A DNA stretch of 64,000 nucleotides from Mangrovibacterium diazotrophicum (GCF_003610535.1 NZ_RAPN01000002.1:186001-250000), one strand, 5' to 3'; positions 53,613 to 63,706 are shown, counted from the stretch's first letter. Translations and numbers: made by a program. Notes: a model not told the origin generated them from the letters alone.

Positions 53613-54143
53613 ATGAATTCAGAAAACCACCCCACCGAAGTCTTTAAATTTTGTCCGCGCTGCGGTTCCGATAAGTTCACAACTTCGGGCCCGCGCTCCA
53701 AGCATTGCCCGGATTGCTCGTTCAGTTATTTCTTCAACGCATCGGCTGCAGCAAGCGCTTTGATTTTTGACGACGAAGGCCGCCTGATGTTGACGCGCCG
53801 GGGAATCAATCCACACAAAGGCAAACTCGACCTTCCCGGAGGCTTTGTTGAACACGATGAATCGGCAGAAGAGGCCATTATTCGGGAGCTGCACGAAGAG
53901 CTGGGAGCTGAAGTTCAGGACCTCAAGTTCTACGGTACTTTCCCGAATCAATATGAATTTTCAGGGATAATTGTGTACACGCTCGATTCAACTTTTATTA
54001 TAAAACTAAAATCGTTGGACAACCTGCATCCGCAGGACGATATCACGGGAATTGAATTTCACAAGTTGGAGGATATCGACTTGAATGACATTCCCTTTCG
54101 GTCCATTCAAAATACAATCAAAAAACTACGAGAAAACAACTAG
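53613..54143 (+). CDS. Nudix hydrolase with N-terminal zinc ribbon
   Basis: A 176-aa protein from the ATG at 53613 (MNSENHPTEVFKFCPRCGSD); an upstream ATG at 53562 adds 17 unlikely residues. The zinc ribbon CPRCG..CPDC (about 14-37) precedes the Nudix domain, whose box GGFVEHDESAEEAIIRELHEELG (about 74-96) fits Gx5Ex7REUxEExGU. It hydrolyses nucleoside diphosphate-X compounds such as NADH, ADP-ribose or damaged nucleotides. The aminopeptidase start lies 1 bp after its stop, so the two are coupled. Confidence 0.92.
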   Translation: MNSENHPTEVFKFCPRCGSDKFTTSGPRSKHCPDCSFSYFFNASAAASALIFDDEGRLMLTRRGINPHKGKLDLPGGFVEHDESAEEAIIRELHEELGAEVQDLKFYGTFPNQYEFSGIIVYTLDSTFIIKLKSLDNLHPQDDITGIEFHKLEDIDLNDIPFRSIQNTIKKLRENN

Positions 54144-54144
54144 C

Positions 54145-55923
54145 ATGAAGGTAATTATACAACAGCGTCTTGTACGCTTACGACAGGAAATGGCAAAATC
54201 CGGTTTGGATGCCTTATACATTTCAGGAACAGATCCGCATCAAAGCGAATACCTCCCCGACTATTGGCAGGTACGCGAATTTATTTCGGGTTTCAACGGA
54301 TCAGCCGGCTTCCTGATGATCACCAAAGATGCTGCTGCACTTTGGACTGATTCGCGCTATTTTCTGCAAGCAACAGACCAACTTGCAGGAACCGGCATCG
54401 ACCTGATGAAACTTCGGGTGGAAGGAACGCCCAGCCCGGCTGAATGGGTCGGAAATTTACTGCCGGCGCAAAGCCTGATCGGCACGGATGCAGCCTGCCT
54501 ATCGATCGCGCAATTCAAGACACTGAAACAAAGCCTGGCATCGAACGATCAAAAGTTAACCGACTGCGGCGATCTGATGAAAACAATCTGGGAAAACCGA
54601 CCGCCACTCCCGCTTGATCCGATTTTTGAACATGACACCAAATACACCGGGCGAACCCGCCTCGAAAAAATCGAGTTGATCCGGCAGCAAACAAAAGCAG
54701 CCAAAGCACAAGCAACATTGCTGACAGCCTTGGACGACATCGCCTGGACCTTCAACTTGCGGGGGTGCGATATTTCATACAACCCGGTTTTCTTGTCTTT
54801 CGCGCTAATTACCGAGACTACTATTTCACTCTATATTGATGGTGAAAAAGTATTGCCTGGTTTGAATCAGAAACTCGTGTCAGAAGGAATTAGTGTGAAA
54901 GAATATGCTGCCATCTACGAAGACTTGGCGTTGCTTTCGGGCAAAATATTGATTGATCCGGATCGGACAAATCAGGCATTGCTCGAAGCAATTTCACCCG
55001 ATGCATCGATTAGCTATCAATTGTCGATCCCAACGATTCTGAAAGCAACGAAAACAGATCACGAACTTGAGATGATCAAACTGGCGATGCGCAAAGACGG
55101 CATTGCTTTGGTCAAGTTTCTGTATTGGCTCTCCAAAACTGTTGGTACCGAAGAAATAAACGAATACGATGTGTTGCTGAAACTGGACGAATTTCGGGCA
55201 ACTCAGGATGGCTTTAAAGGAGCCAGCTTTTATTCAATCGTCGGCTACAACGGCAATGGTGCAATCGTTCACCGCTCGGTGACAAAAGAAACCGCTGCTC
55301 CAATCAAGGCAGAAGGAATTTTGCTGATTGACTCCGGCGGCCAGTACCTTGAAGGAACAACTGACATTACCCGGACGATTGCACTTGGTAAAGTGGGTAC
55401 GTTAGCCAAAGAAGATTACACTTTGGTTTTAAAAGGTACAATTGGATTGGCCGAGGTCAAATTTCCGGCAAACACACCGGGGGCCAACATCGATTTGGCA
55501 GCACGCCAAGCACTGTGGCAAACAGGACGAAATTACGGGCATGGCACCGGCCACGGAATTGGCTTCTTCCTCAATGTTCACGAAGGACCGATGAGCATCC
55601 GCCAGGAATACAACAACCGCGTAATCGAACCGGGAATGGTTATTTCGGATGAGCCTGCTTTTTATCGTGAAGGTCAATACGGAATACGAACTGAAAATGT
55701 AATTGCTTGCCGCGAATGGATCACCACAGACTACGGCCGTTTCCTTCAGTTTGAAACTTTGACCCTTTGCCCAATCGACACCCGCTTGATTGAACGAAAA
55801 CTTTTATCGGAATCAGAAATCAACTGGTTAAACGACTACCACCATCGCTGCTACGATGAACTCTCTCCGTTTGTGAATGACGAAGAAAAAGAATTTTTGA
55901 AGCAGACAACAGCTGCTATCTAA
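54145..55923 (+). CDS. pepP: Xaa-Pro aminopeptidase (aminopeptidase P, M24B)
   Basis: A 592-aa cytosolic enzyme from the ATG at 54145 (MKVIIQQRLVRLRQEM). Two creatinase-N domains (about 5-130 and 155-305) precede the pita-bread M24 domain (about 310-525) with metal ligands Asp in LLIDSGGQYLEGTTDITRT (two Asp), His in GTGHGIGFFLNVHEGP, and two Glu in SDEPAFYREGQYGIRTEN; a C-terminal M24_C segment closes it. It removes N-terminal residues before proline with Mn2+. It starts 1 bp after the Nudix stop. Confidence 0.95.
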   Translation: MKVIIQQRLVRLRQEMAKSGLDALYISGTDPHQSEYLPDYWQVREFISGFNGSAGFLMITKDAAALWTDSRYFLQATDQLAGTGIDLMKLRVEGTPSPAEWVGNLLPAQSLIGTDAACLSIAQFKTLKQSLASNDQKLTDCGDLMKTIWENRPPLPLDPIFEHDTKYTGRTRLEKIELIRQQTKAAKAQATLLTALDDIAWTFNLRGCDISYNPVFLSFALITETTISLYIDGEKVLPGLNQKLVSEGISVKEYAAIYEDLALLSGKILIDPDRTNQALLEAISPDASISYQLSIPTILKATKTDHELEMIKLAMRKDGIALVKFLYWLSKTVGTEEINEYDVLLKLDEFRATQDGFKGASFYSIVGYNGNGAIVHRSVTKETAAPIKAEGILLIDSGGQYLEGTTDITRTIALGKVGTLAKEDYTLVLKGTIGLAEVKFPANTPGANIDLAARQALWQTGRNYGHGTGHGIGFFLNVHEGPMSIRQEYNNRVIEPGMVISDEPAFYREGQYGIRTENVIACREWITTDYGRFLQFETLTLCPIDTRLIERKLLSESEINWLNDYHHRCYDELSPFVNDEEKEFLKQTTAAI

Positions 55924-55928
55924 ATAGA

Positions 55929-55953
55929 AAAAGCCGGTCGATGACCGGCTTTT
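55929..55953. terminator. Bidirectional terminator between pepP and rho
   Basis: An 11-bp stem, AAAAGCCGGTC with GACCGGCTTTT, and a 3-nt loop. T runs follow on the plus strand (after pepP), and a T-rich stretch follows on the minus strand (after rho), so it can serve both convergent genes. Confidence 0.93.
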
Positions 55954-55974
55954 TTATGCTTGCTATTTTCAATT

Positions 55975-57759
55975 TTATTCATTCATCGAAATCAGGAACT
56001 CTTCAACCGAAGCACTTCTCATGATACGGGTTTTGATGAATTCCATTGCCTCCAGCGAGTTCATGTCGGCCAGGTAGTTACGCAAAATCCAAATCTTGTC
56101 CATAATTGGTTTCGGCAGCAACATATCTTCGCGACGTGTGCTTGAAGATACAATATCCACAGCAGGGAAAATACGCTTGTTGGAAAGCTTGCGATCCAAC
56201 TGAAGTTCCATGTTACCTGTTCCCTTGAATTCTTCGAAGATTACATCGTCCATTTTTGATCCGGTTTCGGTCAAAGCTGTTGACAATATCGTCAATGAAC
56301 CACCTTCTTCAATGTTACGGGCAGCACCAAAGAAACGCTTCGGTTTGTGCAATGCATTGGCATCAACCCCACCCGACAGCACTTTACCTGAAGCCGGAGC
56401 TACGGTGTTGTAAGCACGTGCCAAACGTGTAATCGAGTCCAACAGGATTACAACATCGTGACCACATTCAACCAAACGTTTTGCTTTTTCCAGAACCATA
56501 CCGGCAACACGTACGTGGCGTTCAGCCGGCTCGTCGAATGTTGATGAAATCACTTCAGCATTTACGCTGCGAGCCATATCTGTCACCTCTTCCGGACGTT
56601 CGTCGATCAACAATACAATCATGTAAACCTCAGGATGGTTGGCTGCAATCGCGTTGGCAATCTCTTTCAACAACATGGTTTTACCCGTTTTCGGTTGAGC
56701 TACAATCAAGCCACGTTGTCCCTTACCGATCGGCGAGAACAAATCAACAACACGAGTTGAAATATTGTCGTGACCATTTCCGGTGATGTTGAATTTCTCG
56801 GTCGGGAACAAAGGAGTCAAGTGATCGAATGGCACGCGATCGCGGATATAATCCGGCGTACGACCATTGATTGACAACACTTTAATCAACGGGAAATATT
56901 TTTCACCTTCTTTCGGAGGACGAATTGTTCCTTCGACAGTATCACCTGTTTTCAGTCCGAACAATTTGATCTGAGACTGCGAAACATAAATATCGTCCGG
57001 TGAATTCAAATAATTGTAATCGCTTGAACGCAAAAAGCCGTAACCATCAGGCATAATTTCCAGCACACCCGCATTGGTGATAATACCTTCAAACTCGTAA
57101 GGTTTTTCGTGTGAATGGCCATTACCACCTGATCCACCTTGTTTTGGCTTATTTTGTCCTTGTTGATTTTCCCACTTTTGATGTGGTTTATTTTTTGGAC
57201 GTTGGTCCTGCTGCTTGTACTCTTTTTGTTGATCGCGAGAAAAATCTCTCTTTTGATCCTGGCCGCCTTGTGGATTTTGAGCTACCGGAGTTTCGCGTTC
57301 CTGAACCTTTTCTTCCTGCTTAAATTCAGGTTTTGAAATCGGTTCCTGTTTCTCTTCCTTAGCTACCGGAGCATCTTGTTGTTGATCCGCTTCTTCCCTA
57401 TTTTGCTCTGCCTCACGCTGACGTTGTTTTTTTGCAAAATCAAATGCTGAGGCCGCTTTTATCACAACTGCTGTACGACGACGTTTTTTGGGTTGTTCGT
57501 CCGTATTATCATCCTGCTTTGAGTCGTCTTCAGACTTGTCGTCCTGTTTAACATTCTTTGCAGGATTCGGTTTTGCCTTTGCAATATTTTCTTTGGAAGA
57601 TTCAGATTTCTTTTCTGATGCAAGAATAGCTTGAGTATCTAATATCTTGTAAATCAAATCCTGTTTCTTATAGGATTCTATTTTTTTGATTTTAAGCTCC
57701 TTCGCTATTTCCCGCAAATCAGGAAGCAACTTTCGGCTTAATTCAATAATATCGTACAT
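55975..57759 (-). CDS. rho: Transcription termination factor Rho with long N-terminal insertion
   Basis: A 594-aa Rho, about 175 residues longer than the E. coli protein. Rho_N helix domain at 1-45 ([34 protein letters not shown]), then a charged low-complexity insertion at about 50-220 rich in K, Q, E, D and N, then the S1-like RNA-binding domain (about 222-290, [15 protein letters not shown]) and the ATPase core with Walker A QPKTGKT near 355-361, LIDERPEEV and [13 protein letters not shown]. It unwinds RNA and stops transcription. Such insertions are usual in Bacteroidota. It is convergent with pepP across a shared terminator. Confidence 0.97.
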   Translation of the reverse strand: MYDIIELSRKLLPDLREIAKELKIKKIESYKKQDLIYKILDTQAILASEKKSESSKENIAKAKPNPAKNVKQDDKSEDDSKQDDNTDEQPKKRRRTAVVIKAASAFDFAKKQRQREAEQNREEADQQQDAPVAKEEKQEPISKPEFKQEEKVQERETPVAQNPQGGQDQKRDFSRDQQKEYKQQDQRPKNKPHQKWENQQGQNKPKQGGSGGNGHSHEKPYEFEGIITNAGVLEIMPDGYGFLRSSDYNYLNSPDDIYVSQSQIKLFGLKTGDTVEGTIRPPKEGEKYFPLIKVLSINGRTPDYIRDRVPFDHLTPLFPTEKFNITGNGHDNISTRVVDLFSPIGKGQRGLIVAQPKTGKTMLLKEIANAIAANHPEVYMIVLLIDERPEEVTDMARSVNAEVISSTFDEPAERHVRVAGMVLEKAKRLVECGHDVVILLDSITRLARAYNTVAPASGKVLSGGVDANALHKPKRFFGAARNIEEGGSLTILSTALTETGSKMDDVIFEEFKGTGNMELQLDRKLSNKRIFPAVDIVSSSTRREDMLLPKPIMDKIWILRNYLADMNSLEAMEFIKTRIMRSASVEEFLISMNE

Positions 57760-58154
57760 ATTTTGAAAATTATTTTAACATCCCAAAAACTTATCTGGAG
57801 AAGTGTGTGATAAAAGGATTAAGAATATGGATTTATAGATTCTTGCGAATTATTCTGCAATAATAACTAATAACTCGTTAAAACCAAAAAAATCGGATTT
57901 TTTTTAAATACCTTCAAATCCGCGCTCTCAGTACATTCAATACAAAATTAGAAACAATCAAAAAAAATAAAAGTTCGTTCATGTAGCGAAACAGACATTT
58001 CGCCCTTAAAAACATCTCATTCATAAAAATATGGGCAAGTTCTTCACGTTTAATTCTAGTAATGATTAATTTCGGCACTGAACAATACCTACTAGGAACT
58101 GGTTTAGATGATCGAACCGTACCCAAATTATAACTAACATAACTCGGTAACCAC
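57760..58154. other. Divergent rho/rpoD intergenic region
   Basis: A 395-bp AT-rich gap between the divergent rho and primary sigma genes. It must contain both promoters, but no TAnnTTTG box with a proper -33 partner was found on either strand. No gene or strong hairpin was seen. Confidence 0.5.
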
Positions 58155-59021
58155 ATGAGGCAGCTTAAGATAACGAAACAGGTAACGAATAGAGAAACCT
58201 TATCGCTGGATAAGTATCTCCACGAGATCGGTAAAGTAGAACTTCTTAGCGCTGAAAAAGAAGTTGAATTGGCCAAAAAAATCAGAAAAGGCGACCGTCG
58301 TGCCTTGGAAGAATTAATCAAGGCAAATCTACGTTTTGTCGTCTCTGTTTCTAAACAATATCAAAATCAAGGATTAAGTCTACCCGACCTTATTAATGAA
58401 GGCAATTTAGGCCTGATAAAAGCCGCACAGCGTTTTGATGAAACGCGCGGTTTCAAATTTATTTCCTACGCTGTTTGGTGGATTCGCCAATCGATTCTGC
58501 AGGCCTTGGCTGAGCAAGCTCGTATTGTCAGATTACCTTTGAATAAGATCGGATCAATCAATAAAATTAACCGGACATTCTCGAAGCTCGAACAGGAGTT
58601 CCAGCGTGAGCCGACCCCGGAAGAAGTAGCAGGCATTCTGGAAACGTCATCAGATATGGTGGAAGAAGCGATCAAGGTATCGAATCACCACGTATCGATG
58701 GATGCGCCGTTGCGCGACGAAGACGACAATAGTCTTTACGACGTCATGCTGAATGACGAATCGCCAAGTCCGGACAGTGGCCTGATCACAAATTCACTCC
58801 GAAAAGAGATCGAACGTACGCTTTCAACCCTGGGGGAACGCGAAGCCGAAATTCTGAAGCACTACTTCGGGCTGAATGGCTACCGGCAACACACCTTGGA
58901 GGAAATCGGTGACATCTTCAATTTAACTCGGGAACGGGTGCGCCAGATCAAAGAAAAATCGATCAAAAAATTAAAAAACAATTACCGGAACCGCTTGTTA
59001 AAAGCATATCTTGGACAGTAG
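58155..59021 (+). CDS. rpoD: Primary RNA polymerase sigma factor (Bacteroidetes RpoD/SigA)
   Basis: A 288-aa group-1 sigma factor of the short Bacteroidetes type, lacking the long N-terminal region 1.1. Region 1.2 is [27 protein letters not shown], region 2 is [52 protein letters not shown], region 3 is [13 protein letters not shown].., and region 4 is [43 protein letters not shown]. It directs housekeeping transcription at TTTG/TAnnTTTG promoters such as those of the two tRNAs here. Its stop codon lies inside the terminator stem. Confidence 0.96.
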   Translation: MRQLKITKQVTNRETLSLDKYLHEIGKVELLSAEKEVELAKKIRKGDRRALEELIKANLRFVVSVSKQYQNQGLSLPDLINEGNLGLIKAAQRFDETRGFKFISYAVWWIRQSILQALAEQARIVRLPLNKIGSINKINRTFSKLEQEFQREPTPEEVAGILETSSDMVEEAIKVSNHHVSMDAPLRDEDDNSLYDVMLNDESPSPDSGLITNSLRKEIERTLSTLGEREAEILKHYFGLNGYRQHTLEEIGDIFNLTRERVRQIKEKSIKKLKNNYRNRLLKAYLGQ

Positions 59022-59047
59022 AACCGAATTTCGATTCTACTTTTTTT
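59018..59047 (+). terminator. Terminator overlapping the rpoD stop codon
   Basis: GTAGAA (59018-59023) pairs with TTCTAC (59035-59040), with an inner CGA/TCG pair set beyond one mismatch and a 3-nt loop, followed by seven T. The TAG stop at 59019-59021 is within the left arm. Confidence 0.85.
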
Positions 59048-59091
59048 ATCAATTGATCTAAAAACTTACTTTTGGGTCAAAATTCCTTTTT

Positions 59092-59745
59092 ATGTCGAAA
59101 AGATTAGTTGCTCCTTCTATTTTATCTGCAGACTTCAACCGCTTGGGTGAGGATATTGAAATGATTAACCAAAGTGATGCCGACTACATTCACTGCGATG
59201 TGATGGACGGCGTTTTTGTACCCAACATTTCATTCGGTATCCCGATCATTCAGCATGTGAAAAAAGTGGCCACAAAGCCACTTGATGTGCACCTCATGAT
59301 CGTCAATCCCGACCAGTACATCGAGACTTTCAAAGCTGCAGGAGCATCAATCCTTACCGTACATTACGAGGCTTGCACGCACCTCCACCGCACCATCGGC
59401 AACATCAAAGCCAACGGTATGAAAGCCAGTGTCTGCCTCAATCCGCACACTCCGGTTCACCTCCTGGAAGATATTATTGGCGATCTGGATATGGTTCTGT
59501 TGATGTCGGTAAACCCCGGTTTTGGTGGCCAAAAATTTATTGAGAACACTTACGACAAAGTGCGCAAACTGAAAAAGATGATCGAAGCTAAGAATCCGGA
59601 TTGTTTGATTGAAGTTGACGGGGGCGTTAATTTTGAAACGGGCAAAAAATTGATTGAGGCTGGTGTTGACGTTTTGGTTGCAGGAAGCTTTGTTTTTGGC
59701 TCAGACGACCCTATCGATACGATCGGTAAGCTCAAACTAGTGTAA
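59092..59745 (+). CDS. rpe: Ribulose-phosphate 3-epimerase
   Basis: A 217-aa TIM-barrel enzyme. The first strand APSILSADFNRLGE, metal-binding HCDVMDGVFVPN (His and Asp near 35-37), DVHLMIVNP (His near 66), MSVNPGFGGQKFI near 140 and the catalytic Asp in IEVDGGVN near 176 are all present. It interconverts ribulose 5-phosphate and xylulose 5-phosphate in the pentose phosphate pathway. Its end overlaps the convergent Cys-rich protein gene by 9 bp. Confidence 0.97.
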   Translation: MSKRLVAPSILSADFNRLGEDIEMINQSDADYIHCDVMDGVFVPNISFGIPIIQHVKKVATKPLDVHLMIVNPDQYIETFKAAGASILTVHYEACTHLHRTIGNIKANGMKASVCLNPHTPVHLLEDIIGDLDMVLLMSVNPGFGGQKFIENTYDKVRKLKKMIEAKNPDCLIEVDGGVNFETGKKLIEAGVDVLVAGSFVFGSDDPIDTIGKLKLV

Positions 59746-59958
59746 AACAAGCGAGCTTCTCTTTTCGGTTGTGTGGCAATCTTTGGCAACCGATAAGCCT
59801 TTTAGGCTGCAGGCTGTTGTACATCCGCCGCACTGTCCACTTTCCGGACGTTTCTTCGGCACTGCGATAAACAGTCGCTCAAACGCTTTCAGAAAGCGAA
59901 AACCGGCAAAACCGACCGCAATCGCGATAATCGTGTATGTAATTAATTCCTGAATCAT
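59737..59958 (-). CDS. FeoB-associated Cys-rich membrane protein
   Basis: A 73-aa protein with one N-terminal membrane helix (about 5-28, LITYTIIAIAVGFAGFRFLKAF) and a cytosolic Cys-rich part CGGCTTACSLKG (about 43-54) with a further Cys in KDCH. This matches the small FeoB-associated proteins found beside ferrous iron transporters, which may bind iron or serve as a partner. It lies 41 bp after the feoAB stop on the same strand. Its last 9 bp overlap the convergent rpe gene. Confidence 0.85.
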   Translation of the reverse strand: MIQELITYTIIAIAVGFAGFRFLKAFERLFIAVPKKRPESGQCGGCTTACSLKGLSVAKDCHTTEKRSSLVLH

Positions 59959-59999
59959 ACAATCACTTTAAATGCATTTCCCAACGGATTGTTCACTCG

Positions 60000-62456
60000 C
60001 TAACTGAAGAACCAGCGTCCTACGATTACGGTAAGGTAAGCCATCCCCCACGCCAGCAGCGTTGTGTAAACCATAGTAAATACCGCCCAGAAGACTTTTC
60101 CCGATTCATTTCGAATGGTTGCAATAACGCCGATACACGGGAAATAAACCAATACAAAAATCAGAAAGGCCAAGGCAACCGGCAATGTAATTACAGATTG
60201 TCCTTTGAGGTCGCCGCTTCGGTACTTTTCCATTTTCAATTTATCGCCAAGCGAAACAGTGCTGTCGTCATCTACCTGGTACAATACACCCAAAGTGCTG
60301 ACAACAATTTCTTTTGCGGGCAAGCCTGCCACCAAAGCAATACTCATTTTCCAATCGAAACCAAGTGGTTTCATCACCGGCTCGACGAACTGACCAATTT
60401 GGCCTAAATAGGAATTCTGAAGCCGGACTGATTCCTGTTCAACCCGCAGCTGGTGAATCGCTCCTTGTGTGTCGGCTGTCCCATCTGCTTCCAGTTGTGC
60501 AATTTGGGTACCGATGGCATCAGATTGAACGCTTTGTCGAGGGAAATAACCAAGTGCCCAGACAATGACAACGCCAATCAAAATCACGCCGGCGATTTTG
60601 CGCAGATACTGGTAACTTTTGTCCCACATGTGTACCACAATATTCCGAAAAGTAGGAATACGATACGGTGGCAATTCCAAAACAAACGGCGTTTCCTTAT
60701 TTCTGAAAATCGTTTTATTGAAAATCTGCGCCATCAAAAAGGCGATAATAATTCCCGCAAAATAAATTCCACCCAAAACCAAGGCAGGAGATCCGGGGAA
60801 GAACGCCGAAATGAACAGTACATAAACGGGCAAGCGCGCACTGCACGACATGAAGGGAATAATCAGCATCGTCAAAAGCCGATCGCCCGGATTACGCAAG
60901 GTTCGGGTTGCCATAATTGCCGGCACATTACATCCAAATCCCATAATCATCGGGATGAACGAGCGACCGTGCAGGCCAAAAAAGTGCATCACTTTATCCA
61001 TAATGAAAGCCGCCCGCGCCATGTAACCCGAGTCTTCCATCAATGAGATAAAGAAAAAGAGGATCAAAATATTGGGTAGGAAAACAAGCACACTGCCCGT
61101 CCCGTCAATAATTCCGTTGGTCAACAAATCCCGCAGCATTCCGGACGCCATCATCCCCCGAACCGAGTTGCCGATAAAAGCAACCAGACTTTCGATCCAG
61201 CCCATAGGGTATGCACCCAAGGTAAAGGTGGCGTAAAAGGTTGCAAAAATGAGGATGATGAAAATTGGCATCCCCAATAACGGGTGCGTTAAAAATTTGT
61301 CAATTTTCTCCGACTGCGACTTTTCCGGGTTAATTCGTTGCTTAAAAGTCTCCTTCAGCGCCCCTGCAATAAACCCGTATTTGGCATCAGTGATGATGGT
61401 TTCGCTGTCCTCATTGTAGAGCGTTTCAATGCGCACACACTCTTCTTTCGTAACAGCTTTTATCTCGTCAAAATTGGTATATTTCGACAAATTGAAAAGC
61501 GTTTCATTGTCTTTTTCGAGCAACTTAAGCGCCATAAACCGAGACGAGATCTTATCCGCAATAGGGCGGTTTTGGCGAACTTTCTCACGAATCCGCTTGA
61601 TCGATTTCTCGATCTCCATCCCGTAATTGATGTGGATGTGCCGAACAATCGGGTCACGATCTTCATACACATCAATCGCTTTTTGAAGAAGCTCGTCAAT
61701 CCCCTTCCCCTTCGAACTTACGGTTGGGATAAAAGGGATACCGGTTAGTTTCCCCAGTTTTTCGTAGTTAAAAATGCTTTTGTTCCGAACCAGTTCGTCG
61801 TACATATTCAGGGCACAAACGACCTTAATATCCATATCGATCAACTGGGTAGTAAGAAACAAATTCCGCTCCAAGTTGGACGAATCGACCACGTTGATGA
61901 CGATATCAGGCGTCTCCTTCCAAATGAACTTTCGAACGTAAATTTCTTCAGGAGAATATGCAGTCAATGAATATGTTCCGGGTAAATCGATCAGATTAAA
62001 CTGGTAGCCAAATTGCTTGAAAGATGCCTTTTTCGCATCAACGGTTACACCGCTGTAGTTACCCACATGCTCTTTCGAGCCCGACAGAAAATTAAACAGG
62101 GTTGTCTTTCCGCAGTTGGGGTTACCAACCAAAGCGATATTGATGATTTTTCCTTTTTCAGTAGCCGAACGCTTCAGAACTTCGCGATCAATCACTCCTT
62201 CGTAACCAAGCGGTGTCGTGTGCTTCGCTTCGTCCAGCGAAACCACTTCAATCAGGTTGGCTTCCGACCGCCGCAAGGTAATATTGTAATCCAGAATCTT
62301 GAACTCGATGGGCCCTTTGAAAGGTGTATTTTTGATCACCTTCACTTCTTTCCCCTTCACAAATCCCATCTCGGTAATTCGTTTCCGGAAAGAGCCGTGA
62401 CCGAGCACTTTTGTTATGATAACTGATTCGCTATTTTTTACCTCTGAAAGTCTCAC
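60000..62456 (-). CDS. feoB: Ferrous iron transporter, FeoA-FeoB fusion
   Basis: An 818-aa protein. An SH3-like FeoA domain (about 1-75) is fused to FeoB: G-domain with G1 GNPNCGKT at 111-118, G3 DLPGTYSL, G4 NMYDE in place of the usual NxxD spacing, then a GDI-like helical domain, and a membrane part with two Gate motifs (GFGCNVPAIMATRTLRNPGDRLL, and PAKEIVVSTLGVL) and about 10-12 helices. It moves Fe2+ into the cell in a nucleotide-dependent way. A minus-strand TATCTTTG at 62509-62502 could be its -7 element. Confidence 0.96.
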   Translation of the reverse strand: MRLSEVKNSESVIITKVLGHGSFRKRITEMGFVKGKEVKVIKNTPFKGPIEFKILDYNITLRRSEANLIEVVSLDEAKHTTPLGYEGVIDREVLKRSATEKGKIINIALVGNPNCGKTTLFNFLSGSKEHVGNYSGVTVDAKKASFKQFGYQFNLIDLPGTYSLTAYSPEEIYVRKFIWKETPDIVINVVDSSNLERNLFLTTQLIDMDIKVVCALNMYDELVRNKSIFNYEKLGKLTGIPFIPTVSSKGKGIDELLQKAIDVYEDRDPIVRHIHINYGMEIEKSIKRIREKVRQNRPIADKISSRFMALKLLEKDNETLFNLSKYTNFDEIKAVTKEECVRIETLYNEDSETIITDAKYGFIAGALKETFKQRINPEKSQSEKIDKFLTHPLLGMPIFIILIFATFYATFTLGAYPMGWIESLVAFIGNSVRGMMASGMLRDLLTNGIIDGTGSVLVFLPNILILFFFISLMEDSGYMARAAFIMDKVMHFFGLHGRSFIPMIMGFGCNVPAIMATRTLRNPGDRLLTMLIIPFMSCSARLPVYVLFISAFFPGSPALVLGGIYFAGIIIAFLMAQIFNKTIFRNKETPFVLELPPYRIPTFRNIVVHMWDKSYQYLRKIAGVILIGVVIVWALGYFPRQSVQSDAIGTQIAQLEADGTADTQGAIHQLRVEQESVRLQNSYLGQIGQFVEPVMKPLGFDWKMSIALVAGLPAKEIVVSTLGVLYQVDDDSTVSLGDKLKMEKYRSGDLKGQSVITLPVALAFLIFVLVYFPCIGVIATIRNESGKVFWAVFTMVYTTLLAWGMAYLTVIVGRWFFS

Positions 62457-62597
62457 CCGTTGATATCCTCACCCTAGTTTGAATTACATAAAACAGACTC
62501 GCAAAGATAGCTTAGTTTTTAAAATAACTTTAAAAAATTACGAAAAGCCGCGCAAGGTATACCCTTTCGTTTATCTTTGTAAGCTGACGCATTGACT

Positions 62598-63362
62598 ATG
62601 GAAGAAAATAATAATCTTAAAAAGATTCAGGAAGCCATTGAATCTCTCCCCGACAATTTCAGCATCTTGGAAGAACAAATCGATGTGGAGCTTCAGATGG
62701 AATATTTTGAATTCACAAAAGATAAAGATAACAACCAGGGAATTGATGATTTTGAGGCAGCAGAGCAGCAACTTTACGATCCCGATATTGAAGATACCGA
62801 AAAGAAACGCTTACTGGTTCGCCTTGCGGGACACGATAAAGTGGAAGCCTTCCGTATTATTGAGCGTTTTCAGGCACAAGCCGAAGGAATGATGCGGAAT
62901 TGGGCGATCCTGGCCATCCAGGAAAGTCGCATGATTTTGCAAAGTTCACTGCTCGACGAGCAACAGGTTTTTATTTCAACCGGTTTAGGAGGTAAAGGTC
63001 AGAATATTCGCTATTTCATCACCCTACTCAATCAGGATACCGAAGTCGATTTTACAGATACCCAGAAGAAATTAATCTCAACCGAATTCCAGTATTTTCT
63101 GAATAAAAGCGAAGGCGAGCTGGAAGAAATGAATTTTGTGAAAGGTTTCGCAACAGGCTTATTTCTCTTCCCCCTGAAAAAGAACCTGCAGGATATTTTC
63201 AAATCATTTATCGACGAATGCAACCAATACGGCAATTTCCTGCGCGAGGACGTCATCATCACCAACGTTAAGCAACTATCACTCGACGAAATAAAAACAT
63301 TCCTCAAACAAGAAGAGGAAGAATCAGAACAAGAAGACGAAAATGACACAGAAGAAGATTAA
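62598..63362 (+). CDS. Conserved hypothetical acidic protein
   Basis: A 254-aa cytosolic protein starting at the ATG at 62598 (a TTG two codons upstream is less likely). Mostly helical; a central GLGGKGQNIRYFITLLNQD near 137-155 is the most motif-like part, and the C-terminus is a run of Glu and Asp. I do not recognise a named family, although proteins of this kind appear next to housekeeping genes in Bacteroidota. Its end overlaps the thiamine-binding gene by 20 bp. A TATCTTTG box at 62572-62579 fits a -7 element. Confidence 0.8.
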   Translation: MEENNNLKKIQEAIESLPDNFSILEEQIDVELQMEYFEFTKDKDNNQGIDDFEAAEQQLYDPDIEDTEKKRLLVRLAGHDKVEAFRIIERFQAQAEGMMRNWAILAIQESRMILQSSLLDEQQVFISTGLGGKGQNIRYFITLLNQDTEVDFTDTQKKLISTEFQYFLNKSEGELEEMNFVKGFATGLFLFPLKKNLQDIFKSFIDECNQYGNFLREDVIITNVKQLSLDEIKTFLKQEEEESEQEDENDTEED

Positions 63363-63639
63363 TCTGGCACTTCAAGTGCTCCCTCAAGCGGAAGGTAAAA
63401 ACAGTTACGATTTAGTGGATGCCGCAATTGCTGAAATTGAATCGTCCGGACTGAAATACAAAGTTTGCCCTTTCGAGACCGTAATTGAAGGTTATTACGA
63501 CGAAGTAATGGACTTGGTGAAGCGGGTTCACGACAAGCTTGAAAAAAGCGGAACAAAAAAACTCATGACTTACATCAAAATTCAAACTGTGTTTCAGGAA
63601 GATGTAACGATCGAAGACAAAATGCACAAATACGAGTAA
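63343..63639 (+). CDS. MTH1187/YqgV-family thiamine-binding protein
   Basis: A 98-aa ferredoxin-like-fold protein: NLALQVLPQAEGKNSYDLVDAAIAEIESSGLKYKVCPFETVIEGYYDEVMDLVKRVHD matches the MTH1187/DUF77 family, whose members bind thiamine or hydroxymethylpyrimidine in the cytosol. It overlaps the acidic hypothetical gene by 20 bp in another frame, so translation is probably coupled. Confidence 0.9.
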   Translation: MTQKKINLALQVLPQAEGKNSYDLVDAAIAEIESSGLKYKVCPFETVIEGYYDEVMDLVKRVHDKLEKSGTKKLMTYIKIQTVFQEDVTIEDKMHKYE

Positions 63640-63656
63640 AAAATATCGCTGCAAAA

Positions 63657-63689
63657 TTTGTTTGTTCAATTCTAAAAACACTATATTTG
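63657..63689 (+). promoter_or_regulatory. Promoter of tRNA-Arg
   Basis: A -33 TTTG (63657-63660), a 21-bp spacer and a -7 TATATTTG (63682-63689), 17 bp before the tRNA 5' end; a clean match to the Bacteroidetes consensus. Confidence 0.8.
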
Positions 63690-63706
63690 CACCGCGTTTA
63701 GCAAAT

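Noticed and set aside
59067-59074. TACTTTTG before rpe, a possible -7 box.
   Set aside because: The only TTG upstream is 11 bp away, too near for a -33 element.
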